64,000 nucleotides of DNA from Halobacteriales archaeon QS_4_69_31 (GCA_003021655.1 PXRP01000014.1:62001-126000); one strand, 5' to 3'; shown: positions 42,236-50,680, numbered from the stretch's first letter. Numbers and translations are program-made. Notes: generated by a model not told the origin, from the letters alone.

Positions 42236-43189
42236 TCAGTCCGGCGTGGCGGGGTCGGGGCGGACGCCCGCGCCCGTCTCGGTCCCCCGGTCGGCCCGGT
42301 CGGAGACGTCAGAGAGTGCCAGGCCGTGGCGCGCGACTCGGCGTTCGAGAGGCGGGTAGCCGGCCGTCAGCCAGCCGAGCGGGCCCCGGCCCGCGGTCGA
42401 GGGGCCGCTCACGCCGCCGGCCGCCGTCTCGCCGGCGGCCGTGATCCGGTAGAGGCCGGTACAGAAGGCGGTCGCGCTGGAGTGTGTGACGGCGACGTCG
42501 TCGGCCTGGCACTCCTCGAGGCGGGTGGCGTAGGCGTCCAGCGCCAGCGGGACGAGTACCGTCCCGAGGCTCCCGAGCAGGTAGACCCGCGCGCCCAGTT
42601 CGTGCTGTCGGGTGGCGCTCGCGAGGAGGAAGAGCCCGGAGACGACGGCGGCCTGGCCGGGCGCGAGGCCCCGCAGGGCGACAACCCACAGCGCGACGGC
42701 GCCGACGACGTGGGCGACGGCCTCGCGGCCGGGCACCGCCCTGAAGTGTCCGCGCGCGACGTGGCCGAGTTCGTGGGCGACGACCCCGCGGAGGGCCGCC
42801 CCGTCGAGTTCGTCGACGACCGGCCCGGAGACCAAGAGCACGGCCCGGTCGCCGCGCCCGAGGACGACCACGTCCGTCGCGCCGTCGGCGTCGAACGCGA
42901 CCGGGAGCGGGTCGATCCCCAGTTCGTGGCTCACCGCCGTCACCGTCGCCCGGAGCGGGGCGGGCACGTCGGCGTCGCGGTCGACGGTCCGGAGCAGACT
43001 GCTCGTGACGACGCGAGTCGCGAGCGTCTCGATAGCGACGCTCGCGACGACGAGGGCGGCCAGCCCGGCCGGCGGCACGCCGGCGGCCAGCCCCGCGGCG
43101 AGGGTCACAACCAGGAGGGCGACGACGGCGACGTCGACCAGACGACGGGCGTCGTCGACCGTCAGCCCGCTTCGCTCCGTGAACGACAC
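42236..43189 (-). CDS. M48 family (HtpX-like) membrane metalloprotease
   Basis: 317 residues with the zinc-protease motif HELGH at residues 139-143 (GVVAHELGHVARGHF) and membrane segments before (VAVVALLVVTLAAGLAAGVP) and after it. The third zinc ligand is likely the Glu in LEECQADDVAVTH. HtpX-type proteases take part in membrane protein quality control. The GTG at 43189 (VSFTERSG) is chosen as start. It is divergent from rnhA with a 156-bp gap. Confidence 0.87.
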   Translation of the reverse strand: MSFTERSGLTVDDARRLVDVAVVALLVVTLAAGLAAGVPPAGLAALVVASVAIETLATRVVTSSLLRTVDRDADVPAPLRATVTAVSHELGIDPLPVAFDADGATDVVVLGRGDRAVLLVSGPVVDELDGAALRGVVAHELGHVARGHFRAVPGREAVAHVVGAVALWVVALRGLAPGQAAVVSGLFLLASATRQHELGARVYLLGSLGTVLVPLALDAYATRLEECQADDVAVTHSSATAFCTGLYRITAAGETAAGGVSGPSTAGRGPLGWLTAGYPPLERRVARHGLALSDVSDRADRGTETGAGVRPDPATPD

Positions 43190-43345
43190 GGGTTGCCGTT
43201 GGGAGCGTGCGGCCAAAAACCCTGCCCGCCGACCTCGAAGCGGCGACTGCACCCGCTCACGACCGCGAGGCAACGACCCGACCTATCTGCCGACCGTGGG
43301 GCGACGACCGGAACCGCTATTTTCCAGCGGGCGCGACCCCCGACA

Positions 43346-43939
43346 ATGCCGACAGTCGAGTGTGACGCCGAGGCGGCACGCGAGCGCCTGGAGGCGGCCG
43401 GCGTCGACGTCGAGCCCGGGAACACCGACCACGAGCGCTGGCGGGCCGAGCGCGGGGGTGCGACGGCCATCGCCTACGACGGGAAGGTCGTCGTTCAGGG
43501 GTCGAACCCGACCGACATCGAGGCGCTCCTGCGCGAGGGCGGCGGGCGCGCACACGTCTACTTCGACGGCGCCTCGCGGGGCAACCCGGGGCCGGCCGCG
43601 GTCGGGTACGTCGTCGTCACCAACGACGGCATCGTCGCCGAAGGGGGCGAACGCATCGGCCGGGCGACCAACAACCAGGCCGAGTACGAGGCGCTCGTCC
43701 GGGCGCTGGAGACCGCCCGCGACTACGGCTTCGACGAGGTGGACGTCCGCGGGGACTCGCAACTGGTTGTCAAGCAGGTCCGGGGCGAGTGGGACGCCAA
43801 CGACCCCGACCTGCGCGAGTCCCGCGTGACGGTCCGGGAGCTGCTGACCGGGTTCGACGAGTGGTCGCTCGAACACGTACCGCGGGAGATAAACGACCGC
43901 GCCGACGAACTCGCGAACGACGCGCTTGACGATGCCTGA
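43346..43939 (+). CDS. rnhA: ribonuclease HI
   Basis: 197 residues. RNase HI cleaves the RNA strand of RNA-DNA hybrids. The catalytic carboxylates are visible as Asp74 (VYFDGASRGNPGP), Glu113 (NNQAEYEALV), Asp137 (RGDSQLVVKQV) and Asp187 (NDRADELAN). The first ~65 residues form an N-terminal extension (DHERWRAERGGATAIA), as in other haloarchaeal RNases HI. The TGA overlaps the start of the downstream partner by 8 nt, so the two are co-translated. Confidence 0.95.
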   Translation: MPTVECDAEAARERLEAAGVDVEPGNTDHERWRAERGGATAIAYDGKVVVQGSNPTDIEALLREGGGRAHVYFDGASRGNPGPAAVGYVVVTNDGIVAEGGERIGRATNNQAEYEALVRALETARDYGFDEVDVRGDSQLVVKQVRGEWDANDPDLRESRVTVRELLTGFDEWSLEHVPREINDRADELANDALDDA

Positions 43940-44576
43940 CGAGACGCCCGACCCGACCGACTCCGGAACGCCGCCCCGGCCGGGAACCGACGGGGACGCC
44001 GGGGAGACCGACCCCCTCGACCGCGCGGACACGCCCCCCGAGGCGGTCGTCGAGGAGGCCGAGCGGCTGACGCGACTCGCCCGGGAGGCGACCGTTGACG
44101 CCGAGACCCGCGCCTACCGCGAGGACCGCGATGGGTTGCTGGACGACCACGACTACACGGCCCGCGTCCGGGCGGACGAGACCCGCGACGTGCTCGTCGT
44201 GCACCCCCAGGAGTGGGTCGAAAACGGCACCATCCGCACGGACCGGATCGAGGACATCGACCGGGGGATCGAGGTGCCGCTGTCGGGCCCCGGCGAGGCC
44301 GACGAGTGGGCGGTCATCGACGACCACAACCGCGAGCTGGTCGCGGCGGTCCGCGAGGCCCACGGCGACGTCCACGGCGACAACGCGGCGGCGCTGGCGG
44401 ACTTCATTGGCAACCACTACGCGAAGCCGGTCGAGTCGGCCACGCGCCCGGAACTGGAGGAGTTCATCGGCGACTACTTCCCGCGGAACGCATGGCCGAC
44501 TGACGAGCAGCGTGCCGTCGTCGAAAAATCGGTGCGGCTGGTGTTCGACGCTGCCGACGAGCGGTGCCCGGTTTAG
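43932..44576 (+). CDS. rnhA operon protein (DUF7108-like)
   Basis: 214 residues. The N-terminal ~35 are disordered (Pro/Asp/Gly). The conserved part is RADETRDVLVVHPQEWVENG, DRGIEVPLSGPGEADEWAVI and ALADFIGNHYAKPVESA. It is known as the rnhA-linked haloarchaeal family without a known activity. ATG at 43932 overlaps rnhA. Its TAG overlaps the TAA of the convergent padR gene by 4 nt. Confidence 0.78.
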   Translation: MPDETPDPTDSGTPPRPGTDGDAGETDPLDRADTPPEAVVEEAERLTRLAREATVDAETRAYREDRDGLLDDHDYTARVRADETRDVLVVHPQEWVENGTIRTDRIEDIDRGIEVPLSGPGEADEWAVIDDHNRELVAAVREAHGDVHGDNAAALADFIGNHYAKPVESATRPELEEFIGDYFPRNAWPTDEQRAVVEKSVRLVFDAADERCPV

Positions 44577-44932
44577 TTCGCGGCGTCGACGAGCGCGTGG
44601 AGGTCCTCTGTGCGGGCCTCGTCGGTGACGAGCTTCGAGAACTCCCAGGCGAGCTGGCTCTTGACCGTCTCGTAGCCCTCCTCGGTCAGGGCGTACTGGT
44701 TGGTCCGCTTGTCGAGTTCGCTCTTCTCGACCAGCCCCATCTCGACGAGGTCATCGAGGTTGGGGTAGAGCCGTCCGTGGTTGACCTCGTCGTCGTAGTA
44801 CTCTTCGAGTTCGCGCTTGATGGCGAGCCCGTAGCGGGGCTCTTCGCCGAGAATGACGAGAATATTCTGCTGGAACGCCGTGAGTTCGCTCGCAATACCG
44901 GGTGTGTCAGTAACCGTTTGTGCCTCTGACAT
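44573..44932 (-). CDS. PadR family transcriptional regulator
   Basis: A 119-residue winged-helix regulator: LTAFQQNILVILGEEPRYGL (helix 1-2), AIKRELEEYYDDEVNHGRLYP (recognition region with the PadR 'hGrlYp.L' motif) and LVEKSELDKRTNQYALTEEG (wing). A short C-terminal helix would dimerise. Direct repeats flanking its own TATA box (44941-44949 and 44975-44983) suggest autorepression. No target gene is obvious; the neighbour ppa starts 227 bp away, divergent. Confidence 0.9.
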   Translation of the reverse strand: MSEAQTVTDTPGIASELTAFQQNILVILGEEPRYGLAIKRELEEYYDDEVNHGRLYPNLDDLVEMGLVEKSELDKRTNQYALTEEGYETVKSQLAWEFSKLVTDEARTEDLHALVDAAN

Positions 44933-44940
44933 GGTTAGTT

Positions 44941-44983
44941 GAATGTCATCAGGACATATAACGTTTGTCAACTCGAATGTCAT
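44941..44983 (-). promoter_or_regulatory. padR promoter with paired operator half-sites
   Basis: GAATGTCAT occurs at 44941-44949 and 44975-44983 (34 bp apart). Between them the minus strand has TATA core TTATATG (44954-44960) about 25 bp before the ATG. Two identical 9-mers bracketing the TATA box fit autoregulation by a dimeric winged-helix protein. Confidence 0.55.
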
Positions 44984-45158
44984 ATTTCCGCCGATTACCG
45001 CGGCTCTGTACTCTGAGCCGGGGAATATTGCCGGATGGTCTGTCTGCGGTCGGGGGCGGCCGACCGACCGGCGGCCGGGCCGCTCCGGTCGGGTGGACGG
45101 CCGTGCCAGTGGCAGGAACTCGAAAGGTCTTTGCCGTCGTACAGTCGATTCGTGGGTG

Positions 45159-45692
45159 ATGACGAACCTCTGGGAAGAGCTCGAAACGGGCCCGAACCCG
45201 CCCGAGGAGATCTACGCGGTCGTCGAGTGCCTGAAAGGCGAACGCAACAAGTACGAGTACGACAAGGACGTCCCCGGGGTGGTGCTCGACCGGGTGTTAC
45301 ATTCGAACGTCCACTACCCGTCGGACTACGGGTTCATCCCGCAGTCGTACTACGACGACGAGGACCCCTTCGACGTGCTCGTGCTCGTCGAGGACCAGAC
45401 CTTCCCCGGGTGTATCATTGAGGCCCGCCCGGTCGCGCTGATGAAGATGGACGACGACGGCGAACAGGACGACAAGGTCGTCGCCGTCCCGACCGAGGAC
45501 CCCCGGTTCGACCACATCGAGGACCTCGACGACATCCCCCAGCAGACTCTCGACGAGGTCGACGAGTTCTTTGCCACCTACAAGAACCTCGAAGCGGGCA
45601 AGGAGGTCGAGACGCTAGGGTGGGAGGACAGAGACGCCGCCCTCGACGCCATCGAACACGCACAGGACCTCTACGAGGAACACTTCGGCTGA
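45159..45692 (+). CDS. ppa: inorganic pyrophosphatase (family I)
   Basis: A 177-residue soluble pyrophosphatase converting PPi to phosphate. Active-site residues are visible in GERNKYEYDKD, SDYGFIPQSYYDDEDPFDVL (the D-x-D-P-x-D loop) and VAVPTEDPRFDH with AGKEVETLGWED near the end. The length matches the family. It has its own promoter in the gap from padR. Fully housekeeping and acidic. Confidence 0.95.
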   Translation: MTNLWEELETGPNPPEEIYAVVECLKGERNKYEYDKDVPGVVLDRVLHSNVHYPSDYGFIPQSYYDDEDPFDVLVLVEDQTFPGCIIEARPVALMKMDDDGEQDDKVVAVPTEDPRFDHIEDLDDIPQQTLDEVDEFFATYKNLEAGKEVETLGWEDRDAALDAIEHAQDLYEEHFG

Positions 45693-45958
45693 ACGCGACG
45701 GCTCGTCGGCGACGTGACAGGGGCGATCCCGCTCCACCGGCGGACGTACTTGAATCTGTCGTCGTTTTACCGCCGGTGCCGCGGTGTGAACCGTTTACGC
45801 GAAGCCAACCGGCAACCGGACCACCGCCCGGCGTCGGTGCGCGTTTCCGGATCCGGTAAACGGTGCTGAAACGGCTAAACCGGCGCAAATCCGCGTTGAG
45901 CGTCCGGCGTTTATATTGGGTCGCGGCCCCTACCTCCGAGTGCCCTGAGGTGACCCCC

Positions 45959-46129
45959 ATGCAGGACACCACTGACGTTTCGGCCGCACAGCTGCGTCGG
46001 GAACTGTCCCCCGTCTCCGAGCGGTTCGCCGCCTTCGAACTCGGCGAGGCCGTCGTTATCTACGACGAGGACGACCACGACGGCTGGGTCTGTTCCGACA
46101 CCGCTTACGCCCGCGACGCGATGCGTTAG
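45959..46129 (+). CDS. 56-aa haloarchaeal protein (DUF7331-like)
   Basis: MQDTTDVSAAQLRRELSPVS, then AFELGEAVVIYDEDDHDGWV and CSDTAYARDAMR: the VIYDxxxxxxWVxSD pattern is typical of a family of haloarchaeal microproteins I know as DUF7331. Function unknown. A strong TATA-like GTTTATATTGG (45908-45918) lies about 45 bp before the ATG, so the message probably has a short leader of about 15-20 nt. Confidence 0.6.
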   Translation: MQDTTDVSAAQLRRELSPVSERFAAFELGEAVVIYDEDDHDGWVCSDTAYARDAMR

Positions 46130-46149
46130 AATCACCCGCGTGTGCGACC

Positions 46150-46245
46150 CCGCCTGCCCGCACCGCGACGGGCCAGGCCTACCCGCGAGCGTGACCTCGC
46201 GCGAGACTGCCTGCACCGCGATACGCTGATCCTACCCGCGAGCCT
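46150..46245. repeat. degenerate direct repeat, 53-bp period
   Basis: CCTACCCGCGAGC occurs at 46178 and at 46231. Upstream of each is a related CCTG...CACCGCGA block (46153-46168 and 46210-46220). This fills the spacer after the DUF7331-like gene. Confidence 0.45.
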
Positions 46246-46358
46246 GCTCCCAGCCGCCGGCCCGCCTCCGGCAATATTCGCCCGAGTCATGGCCGCCCGG
46301 CCCGACATGAATTATGAGCATGGGTAATTATTTGAGTGTGGACGGGCTACAAGCGGGT

Positions 46359-46484
46359 ATGGCGACCAGACGCGCGCCCGGTGGGATCGACCACCCGACG
46401 GTAGTGCCGGAGAACTTCGACCCCGACGCGACCGACGAGGACGGCGGTGGCGACACGGACGCGTCCGGGGAGCGGGCGGACTGA
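46359..46484 (+). CDS. 41-aa acidic microprotein
   Basis: ATG 46359 opens a 41-residue frame, MATRRAPGGIDHPTVVPENF followed by an Asp/Gly/Glu tail ending GERAD, stop TGA 46482-46484. A TATA-like GTAATTATTTG (46324-46334) sits about 27 bp before the ATG, a good leaderless promoter. The frame is open another 15 codons upstream to ATG 46314, but that includes the TATA block. The order-then-acidic-tail composition looks genuine. I cannot name a family. The next gene starts 83 nt later. Confidence 0.5.
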   Translation: MATRRAPGGIDHPTVVPENFDPDATDEDGGGDTDASGERAD

Positions 46485-46567
46485 CGGGAGGGGACGGGGG
46501 CGACGCCAGCGGCCGGCGGCGCGCCCGTAAAAGAAGCTTCTTGTGTCCCACGTCGGTAACGTGGGGT

Positions 46568-48475
46568 ATGGGACTGTTCGACCGGATCCGTGGCGGCGGC
46601 GACGACCCGCGCGTCGCCTTCTTCGGCATCGATGGGGTACCGTACAGCCTCATCACCGAACACAGCGACGAGTTCGAGCATCTGACGGAACTGATAGACG
46701 AGGGAAGCGGCGGGGCGATAGACAGCATCGTCCCGCCGGAGTCGTCGGCCTGCTGGCCGGCGCTGACCTCGGGCGTCAACCCCGGCGAGACCGGTATCTA
46801 CGGCTTCCAGGACCGCGAGGTCGGCTCAGACGAGACGTACGTCCCGATGCGGCGTGACTTCCAGGCCACCCGCGTGTGGGACCGCGTCCAGCAGGCCGGC
46901 CGCGACGCGACGGTGATGAACGTCGTCACGACGTTCCCGCCCCAACGGGACGTCCAGCGGATGGTCTCGGGCTTTCTCTCGCCCGGCGTCGAGAAGTCCG
47001 CCTACCCCGACGAGTTCCGCGACTACCTCCAGAGCATCGGCTACCGCATCGACGCGAACGCGGGGCTGGGTCACGAGGACAAAGGCGAGTTCCTCGAAGA
47101 CGCCCACGAGACCCTCGACGCCCGCCAGGAGGCGTTCAAACACTACATCGAGGAAGACGACTGGGACCTGTTTTTCGGCGTCTTCATGGCGACCGACCGC
47201 GTCAACCACTTCCTGTTCCGGGATTACGAGGAGGACGGCGAGTACGCCGAGGAGTTCTTCGAATTCTACCGGAAGGTCGACCGCTACCTGGGCGAACTCC
47301 ACGACATGCTCCCCGAGGACGTGACGATGATAGTCGCCTCCGACCACGGGTTCACGACGCTTGACTACGAGGTCAAGATGAACGCCTGGCTCCGCGAGGA
47401 GGGGTACCTCTCCTACGAGGACGACGCCGACTTCGTCTTCCAGCTCGCCGCCTGGCTCCGCGAGGACGGCCACGTCGAGGTCGACCCCGACTACGCCGGC
47501 GACGTCGACGAACTCGTCGACCCGTCGACGCTCGACGTTGACGACGAGGACGGGACGCTCGTCGCCGCCACCCCGGTGGAACGCGACGACGCCGTCGCCA
47601 CGCTCCACGAGGAGTCCCCGACGGTCGTCGACGCGGGCGGGGACAGCGCCACGCTGGTCGCCGTCGACGAGGTGGAGACACAGGCCGTCGAGACCGACGA
47701 CGACACCGAGTACCACGTCGAGCCCGCCCTCGCCTCGCTGTCGGGCAGTGCCTACGTCGACGGCGACGCGGTCATCGCCCTGACCGAGGAGACCCGCGAC
47801 GCAATCGTCGACGAACTCGAAGATGCGACGCCGGCCTCGCTGGGCGTCGACCGCGGCGACACGACGCCGCTGGTCGCGGACCTGTCGGTCACCGAGGACG
47901 GCGACGGCTACCGCATCACGGTCGAGCCGACCGACGCCGTGGAACTGGGCGACGCGGTCGACCCCGACCGTGACGTGCTGGAGTACACCCACACCGAACT
48001 CGGCGACATCGCCGACGAGACGACCGCCTACTCGCTGATCCCCGGGCGCGTCTACCTCAACCTCGAGGGTCGCGAACCCCGCGGAAGCGTCCCCGAGGAC
48101 GAGTACGAGACCGTCCGGAGCGACCTCAAGTCGGCCCTGGAGGAGATGGAGGGTCCCGACGGCCGGCCGGTCGCGGACCGCGTCGTCACCAAGGAGAACG
48201 CCTTCCGGGGCGACCACGACGACATCGCGCCCGACCTGGTCGTCGTCCCCAACCACGGCTTCGACCTCAAGTCCGGCTTCAAGGGGAGGAAAGACCCCTT
48301 CGTCGAGTACGGCGCCCGCAACGGCATGCACAGCTTCGACAACGCGACGCTGGTCGTCGACGACGAGGACGTCCGCATCTCCGATGTCGACCTCTATGAC
48401 ATCGCGCCGACGATCCTCGACCTGATGGACATCGACTACGAGCGCGGCGAGTTCGACGGCTCCTCGCTGGCCTGA
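46568..48475 (+). CDS. alkaline phosphatase superfamily (type I phosphodiesterase/nucleotide pyrophosphatase-like) protein
   Basis: A 635-residue soluble enzyme. Metal ligands of the superfamily are recognisable: Asp in FFGIDGVPYS, the Ser/Thr nucleophile region SSACWPALTSGVNPGETGIYG, Asp/His in MATDRVNHFLF, Asp-His in IVASDHGFTTLD and the terminal His in GMHSFDNATLV. Between ~300 and ~470 is an acidic insert with EDGTLVAATPVERDD and VDRGDTTPLVADL. Substrate unknown; phosphodiesters or sulfates are possible. The start MGLFDRIRGGG is ATG 46568. The end of the gene lies in a 49-bp tandem duplication. Confidence 0.87.
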   Translation: MGLFDRIRGGGDDPRVAFFGIDGVPYSLITEHSDEFEHLTELIDEGSGGAIDSIVPPESSACWPALTSGVNPGETGIYGFQDREVGSDETYVPMRRDFQATRVWDRVQQAGRDATVMNVVTTFPPQRDVQRMVSGFLSPGVEKSAYPDEFRDYLQSIGYRIDANAGLGHEDKGEFLEDAHETLDARQEAFKHYIEEDDWDLFFGVFMATDRVNHFLFRDYEEDGEYAEEFFEFYRKVDRYLGELHDMLPEDVTMIVASDHGFTTLDYEVKMNAWLREEGYLSYEDDADFVFQLAAWLREDGHVEVDPDYAGDVDELVDPSTLDVDDEDGTLVAATPVERDDAVATLHEESPTVVDAGGDSATLVAVDEVETQAVETDDDTEYHVEPALASLSGSAYVDGDAVIALTEETRDAIVDELEDATPASLGVDRGDTTPLVADLSVTEDGDGYRITVEPTDAVELGDAVDPDRDVLEYTHTELGDIADETTAYSLIPGRVYLNLEGREPRGSVPEDEYETVRSDLKSALEEMEGPDGRPVADRVVTKENAFRGDHDDIAPDLVVVPNHGFDLKSGFKGRKDPFVEYGARNGMHSFDNATLVVDDEDVRISDVDLYDIAPTILDLMDIDYERGEFDGSSLA

Positions 48476-48559
48476 CGGGGCCATCGTCGGTCCGACGCGG
48501 AGCAGGCGACCCTCGCTGGCCTGACGGGGCTATCGTCGGTCCGGCACGGAACGGGCGAT
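48462..48559. repeat. 49-bp tandem duplication spanning a stop codon
   Basis: 48462-48510 and 48511-48559 are two copies of one 49-bp unit beginning CCTCGCTGGCCTGACGGGGC. They differ at six positions, all transitions. The first copy contains the last four codons and TGA of the phosphatase-superfamily gene, so the second carries a fossil copy of the coding end in the spacer. Confidence 0.85.
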
Positions 48560-48588
48560 TTATCAGCGCCGATAGCGACCCGTCGAGT

Positions 48589-49068
48589 ATGAACGTCAAG
48601 TCGCGCCACCACCTCCGGGCCGACGACATCGCCGCCATCGAGGACGCCATCGCGGCCAGCCTCGGCGTCGAACTCGACGCCGACAGCTACGAGCGCGTCG
48701 CGTTCGACGACAGCGACTGGGAGGTCGTCCTCGTGGACGGCGACCCGCTCGTGCTCTACGTGGACGAGGAACCGTTCCTGACGGTCCAGGGGGCAAACGC
48801 CTACCCACCCGAGCGCGGCGTCGTCACCGTCGACGCCGGCGCGGTCTCGTTCGTCTCGGACGGCGCGGACGTGATGCGCCCGGGCATCGTCGAGGCCGAC
48901 CCCGACATCGAGGCCGGAGACCTGGTCGCCGTCAACGAGGAGAGCCACGGGAAGTTCCTCGCAGTCGGGCGCGCGCGGATCGACGGCGACGATATGGTCG
49001 GCGACTCCGGCAAGGTCGTCGACTCCATCCACCACGTCGGCGACGACCTGTTCGAGTTTTCCGTCTGA
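48589..49068 (+). CDS. PUA domain RNA-binding protein
   Basis: 159 residues. The C-terminal PUA domain shows VVTVDAGAVSFVSDGADVMRPG, then DLVAVNEESHGKFLAVGRA. The N-terminal part (MNVKSRHHLRADDIAAIEDA) resembles the pre-PUA domain of the MCT-1/Tma20 group. Such proteins bind structured RNA, in eukaryotes at the ribosome. The archaeal role is not settled. Preceded by a TATA-like GATTTATCAG at 48557-48566. Confidence 0.85.
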   Translation: MNVKSRHHLRADDIAAIEDAIAASLGVELDADSYERVAFDDSDWEVVLVDGDPLVLYVDEEPFLTVQGANAYPPERGVVTVDAGAVSFVSDGADVMRPGIVEADPDIEAGDLVAVNEESHGKFLAVGRARIDGDDMVGDSGKVVDSIHHVGDDLFEFSV

Positions 49069-49085
49069 GCGGCCGCCCGCCGGCC

Positions 49086-50027
49086 TCAGTACGCCTCGGC
49101 GACCCGCTCGAACTGGGCCTCGGAGAGCGAGAACTCGACCGCGCCGAGGTTCTCTTCCATCTGCCCGGTCGTGCGAGCGCCGAAGATCGGGACGCAGGTG
49201 AACCGGTCCTGTTCGACGAGCCAGCGCAGCGCCACCTGGGCCGGCGTCGCGTCGAGTTCGTCCGCGACCGACTCGACCGCTTCGAGCACGCGCCACTGCT
49301 GGTCCGAAAAGTCCATGTCCCAGCCGTGGAGGGCCGCACGCGTCCCGTCGCCGGCGTCGCCCTGCGAGTACTTGCCGGTCAGGAAGCCGCTGTCCAGCGG
49401 CGAGTACGGGCAGACCGCCAGGTCCTGGTCGGCACAGACGTCGAGGTACGCCTCCGGGCGGTCGGCGGCGTTGAAGCGTGGCTGGGTCACCTCGAACCGT
49501 TCCAGGCCCCCGGCGTCGCTCGTCCACAGCGCCTTGGTCAGCTGCCAGGCGGCCATCGAGGAGGCCGCCAGGTAGTGGACTTTCCCCTCGCTGACGAGCT
49601 GGTCGAGCGTTCGGAGCGTGTGTTCGATAGGCGTCTCCTCGTCGAAGCGGTGGATGTAGTAGAGGTCGACGTAGTCGGTCCCGAGCCGGTCGAGCGTGCC
49701 CTCGACCTCGGCGCGGATGGTCTTGCGCGAGAGGTTCGCGTCGGCGCGGCTCCGGACGGTCCAGTACACCTTCGAGGCGACGACGTAGTCCTCGCGGTCG
49801 CGCTCTTCGAGCCACTCGCCGATCCACTCCTCGCTTTTGCCGTCGCCGTAGACGTTCGCGGTGTCGATGAAGTTGCCGCCGTGCTCGTCGAACGTGTCCA
49901 GCAGGTCGTGGGCCGCCTCGCGGCCGGTCTCGACCGTGCCGTCGTCCGCTTCGAGGCCGAACCGCCACGTCCCGAAACAGAGTTTCGATACCTCCAGACC
50001 CGTCGACCCGAGTCTCCGGTACTCCAT
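49086..50027 (-). CDS. aldo/keto reductase
   Basis: A 313-residue AKR of standard length. Tetrad: Asp and Tyr in GGNFIDTANVYGDGKSEEW, Lys in DYVVASKVYW, His in DLYYIHRFD. Cofactor region: SPLDSGFLTGKYSQGD and VPIFGARTTGQMEENL. It starts MEYRRLGSTGLEVSKLCFGT, the normal N-terminus. Not closely related to the other AKR at 24.6 kb. Substrate unknown. Confidence 0.92.
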   Translation of the reverse strand: MEYRRLGSTGLEVSKLCFGTWRFGLEADDGTVETGREAAHDLLDTFDEHGGNFIDTANVYGDGKSEEWIGEWLEERDREDYVVASKVYWTVRSRADANLSRKTIRAEVEGTLDRLGTDYVDLYYIHRFDEETPIEHTLRTLDQLVSEGKVHYLAASSMAAWQLTKALWTSDAGGLERFEVTQPRFNAADRPEAYLDVCADQDLAVCPYSPLDSGFLTGKYSQGDAGDGTRAALHGWDMDFSDQQWRVLEAVESVADELDATPAQVALRWLVEQDRFTCVPIFGARTTGQMEENLGAVEFSLSEAQFERVAEAY

Positions 50028-50091
50028 GTGTGCCCCCAGGTCCGCGAGCGGTCTAATGGTGTGGGTGCCGGAAACCCGCGGTGGGTATCGG

Positions 50092-50172
50092 CGGCGTGGG
50101 TGTCACGTCCCGGCCTCGTCGTCCTCGGCGTGGGTGTCACGTCCCGGCCTCGTCGCCCTCGGCGTAGGTGTC
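50092..50172. repeat. 34-bp tandem repeat spanning a (pseudo)gene stop
   Basis: The unit CGGCGTGGGTGTCACGTCCC... occurs at 50092-50125 and 50126-50159 with one difference, and a partial diverged copy begins at 50160. The rightmost full copy and the partial copy encode the C-terminus of the DUF1028 pseudogene (DTYAEGDEAGT, stop), the others lie beyond its stop. Confidence 0.8.
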
Positions 50173-50528
50173 GGCGTAGCGTTCGACGGCCGTCTCGAAG
50201 CCCTCGCGCGCGAGTTCGTAGGTCCCGCGCAGGTTCTCGACAGGCGTCTCGGTCGCGTCGACGCGCAGGTTGTTGTGGCACGGTTCCATCTCGCGGTCCT
50301 CGGTGGTGCGGACGACCAGCGCGGCGCTCTGGACGTAGAGTTCCTCGCGCTTGTCGCCGCCCTCGGCGTGGCCGGCGGCCAGCGCGTTTATCAGGCGTTC
50401 GGCCAGCGGGAGGTCGGCGACAGTGCCGGCGACGGCCGCGGTTGCCTCGCAGGCGGCGGCGGTCTTCGCGTCTGTTCGATGCCCTCGTCGCCGGTGTAGG
50501 GCTCGCGGACGCAGATGCTGAAGGTCAT
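50137..50528 (-). pseudogene. DUF1028 protein remnant with internal deletion and frameshift
   Basis: The 5' end (ATG 50528) reads MTFSICVREPYTGDEGIEQT, the normal DUF1028 N-terminus (an Ntn-hydrolase-like family). Immediately after, near 50470, the sequence jumps to the family's C-terminal third in another frame: DLPLAERLINALAAGHAEGG, DKREELYVQSAALVVRTTED, DATETPVENLRGTYELAREG. About 110 codons of the usual ~240 are missing. No intact product is possible. Downstream tandem repeats duplicate its C-terminus. Confidence 0.8.
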
Positions 50529-50680
50529 AGGGGAACCTGAGGCGGCCACCACCGTCAGTCTGACCCCGCCGGCGGGCACGACCGGGGCGACGCCCGGAGC
50601 GAACCCGACCGCGACGAGTGTCCGGGAGCCGAGTTGTGTCTGACGTAAAATACAAACCGACAGCGACCGGGATAGAGTGT

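Noticed and set aside
50391-50579. 62-codon frame as an intact small protein
   Set aside because: Its first part is the DUF1028 N-terminus and the rest is out-of-frame Pro/Arg-rich sequence after the deletion point.
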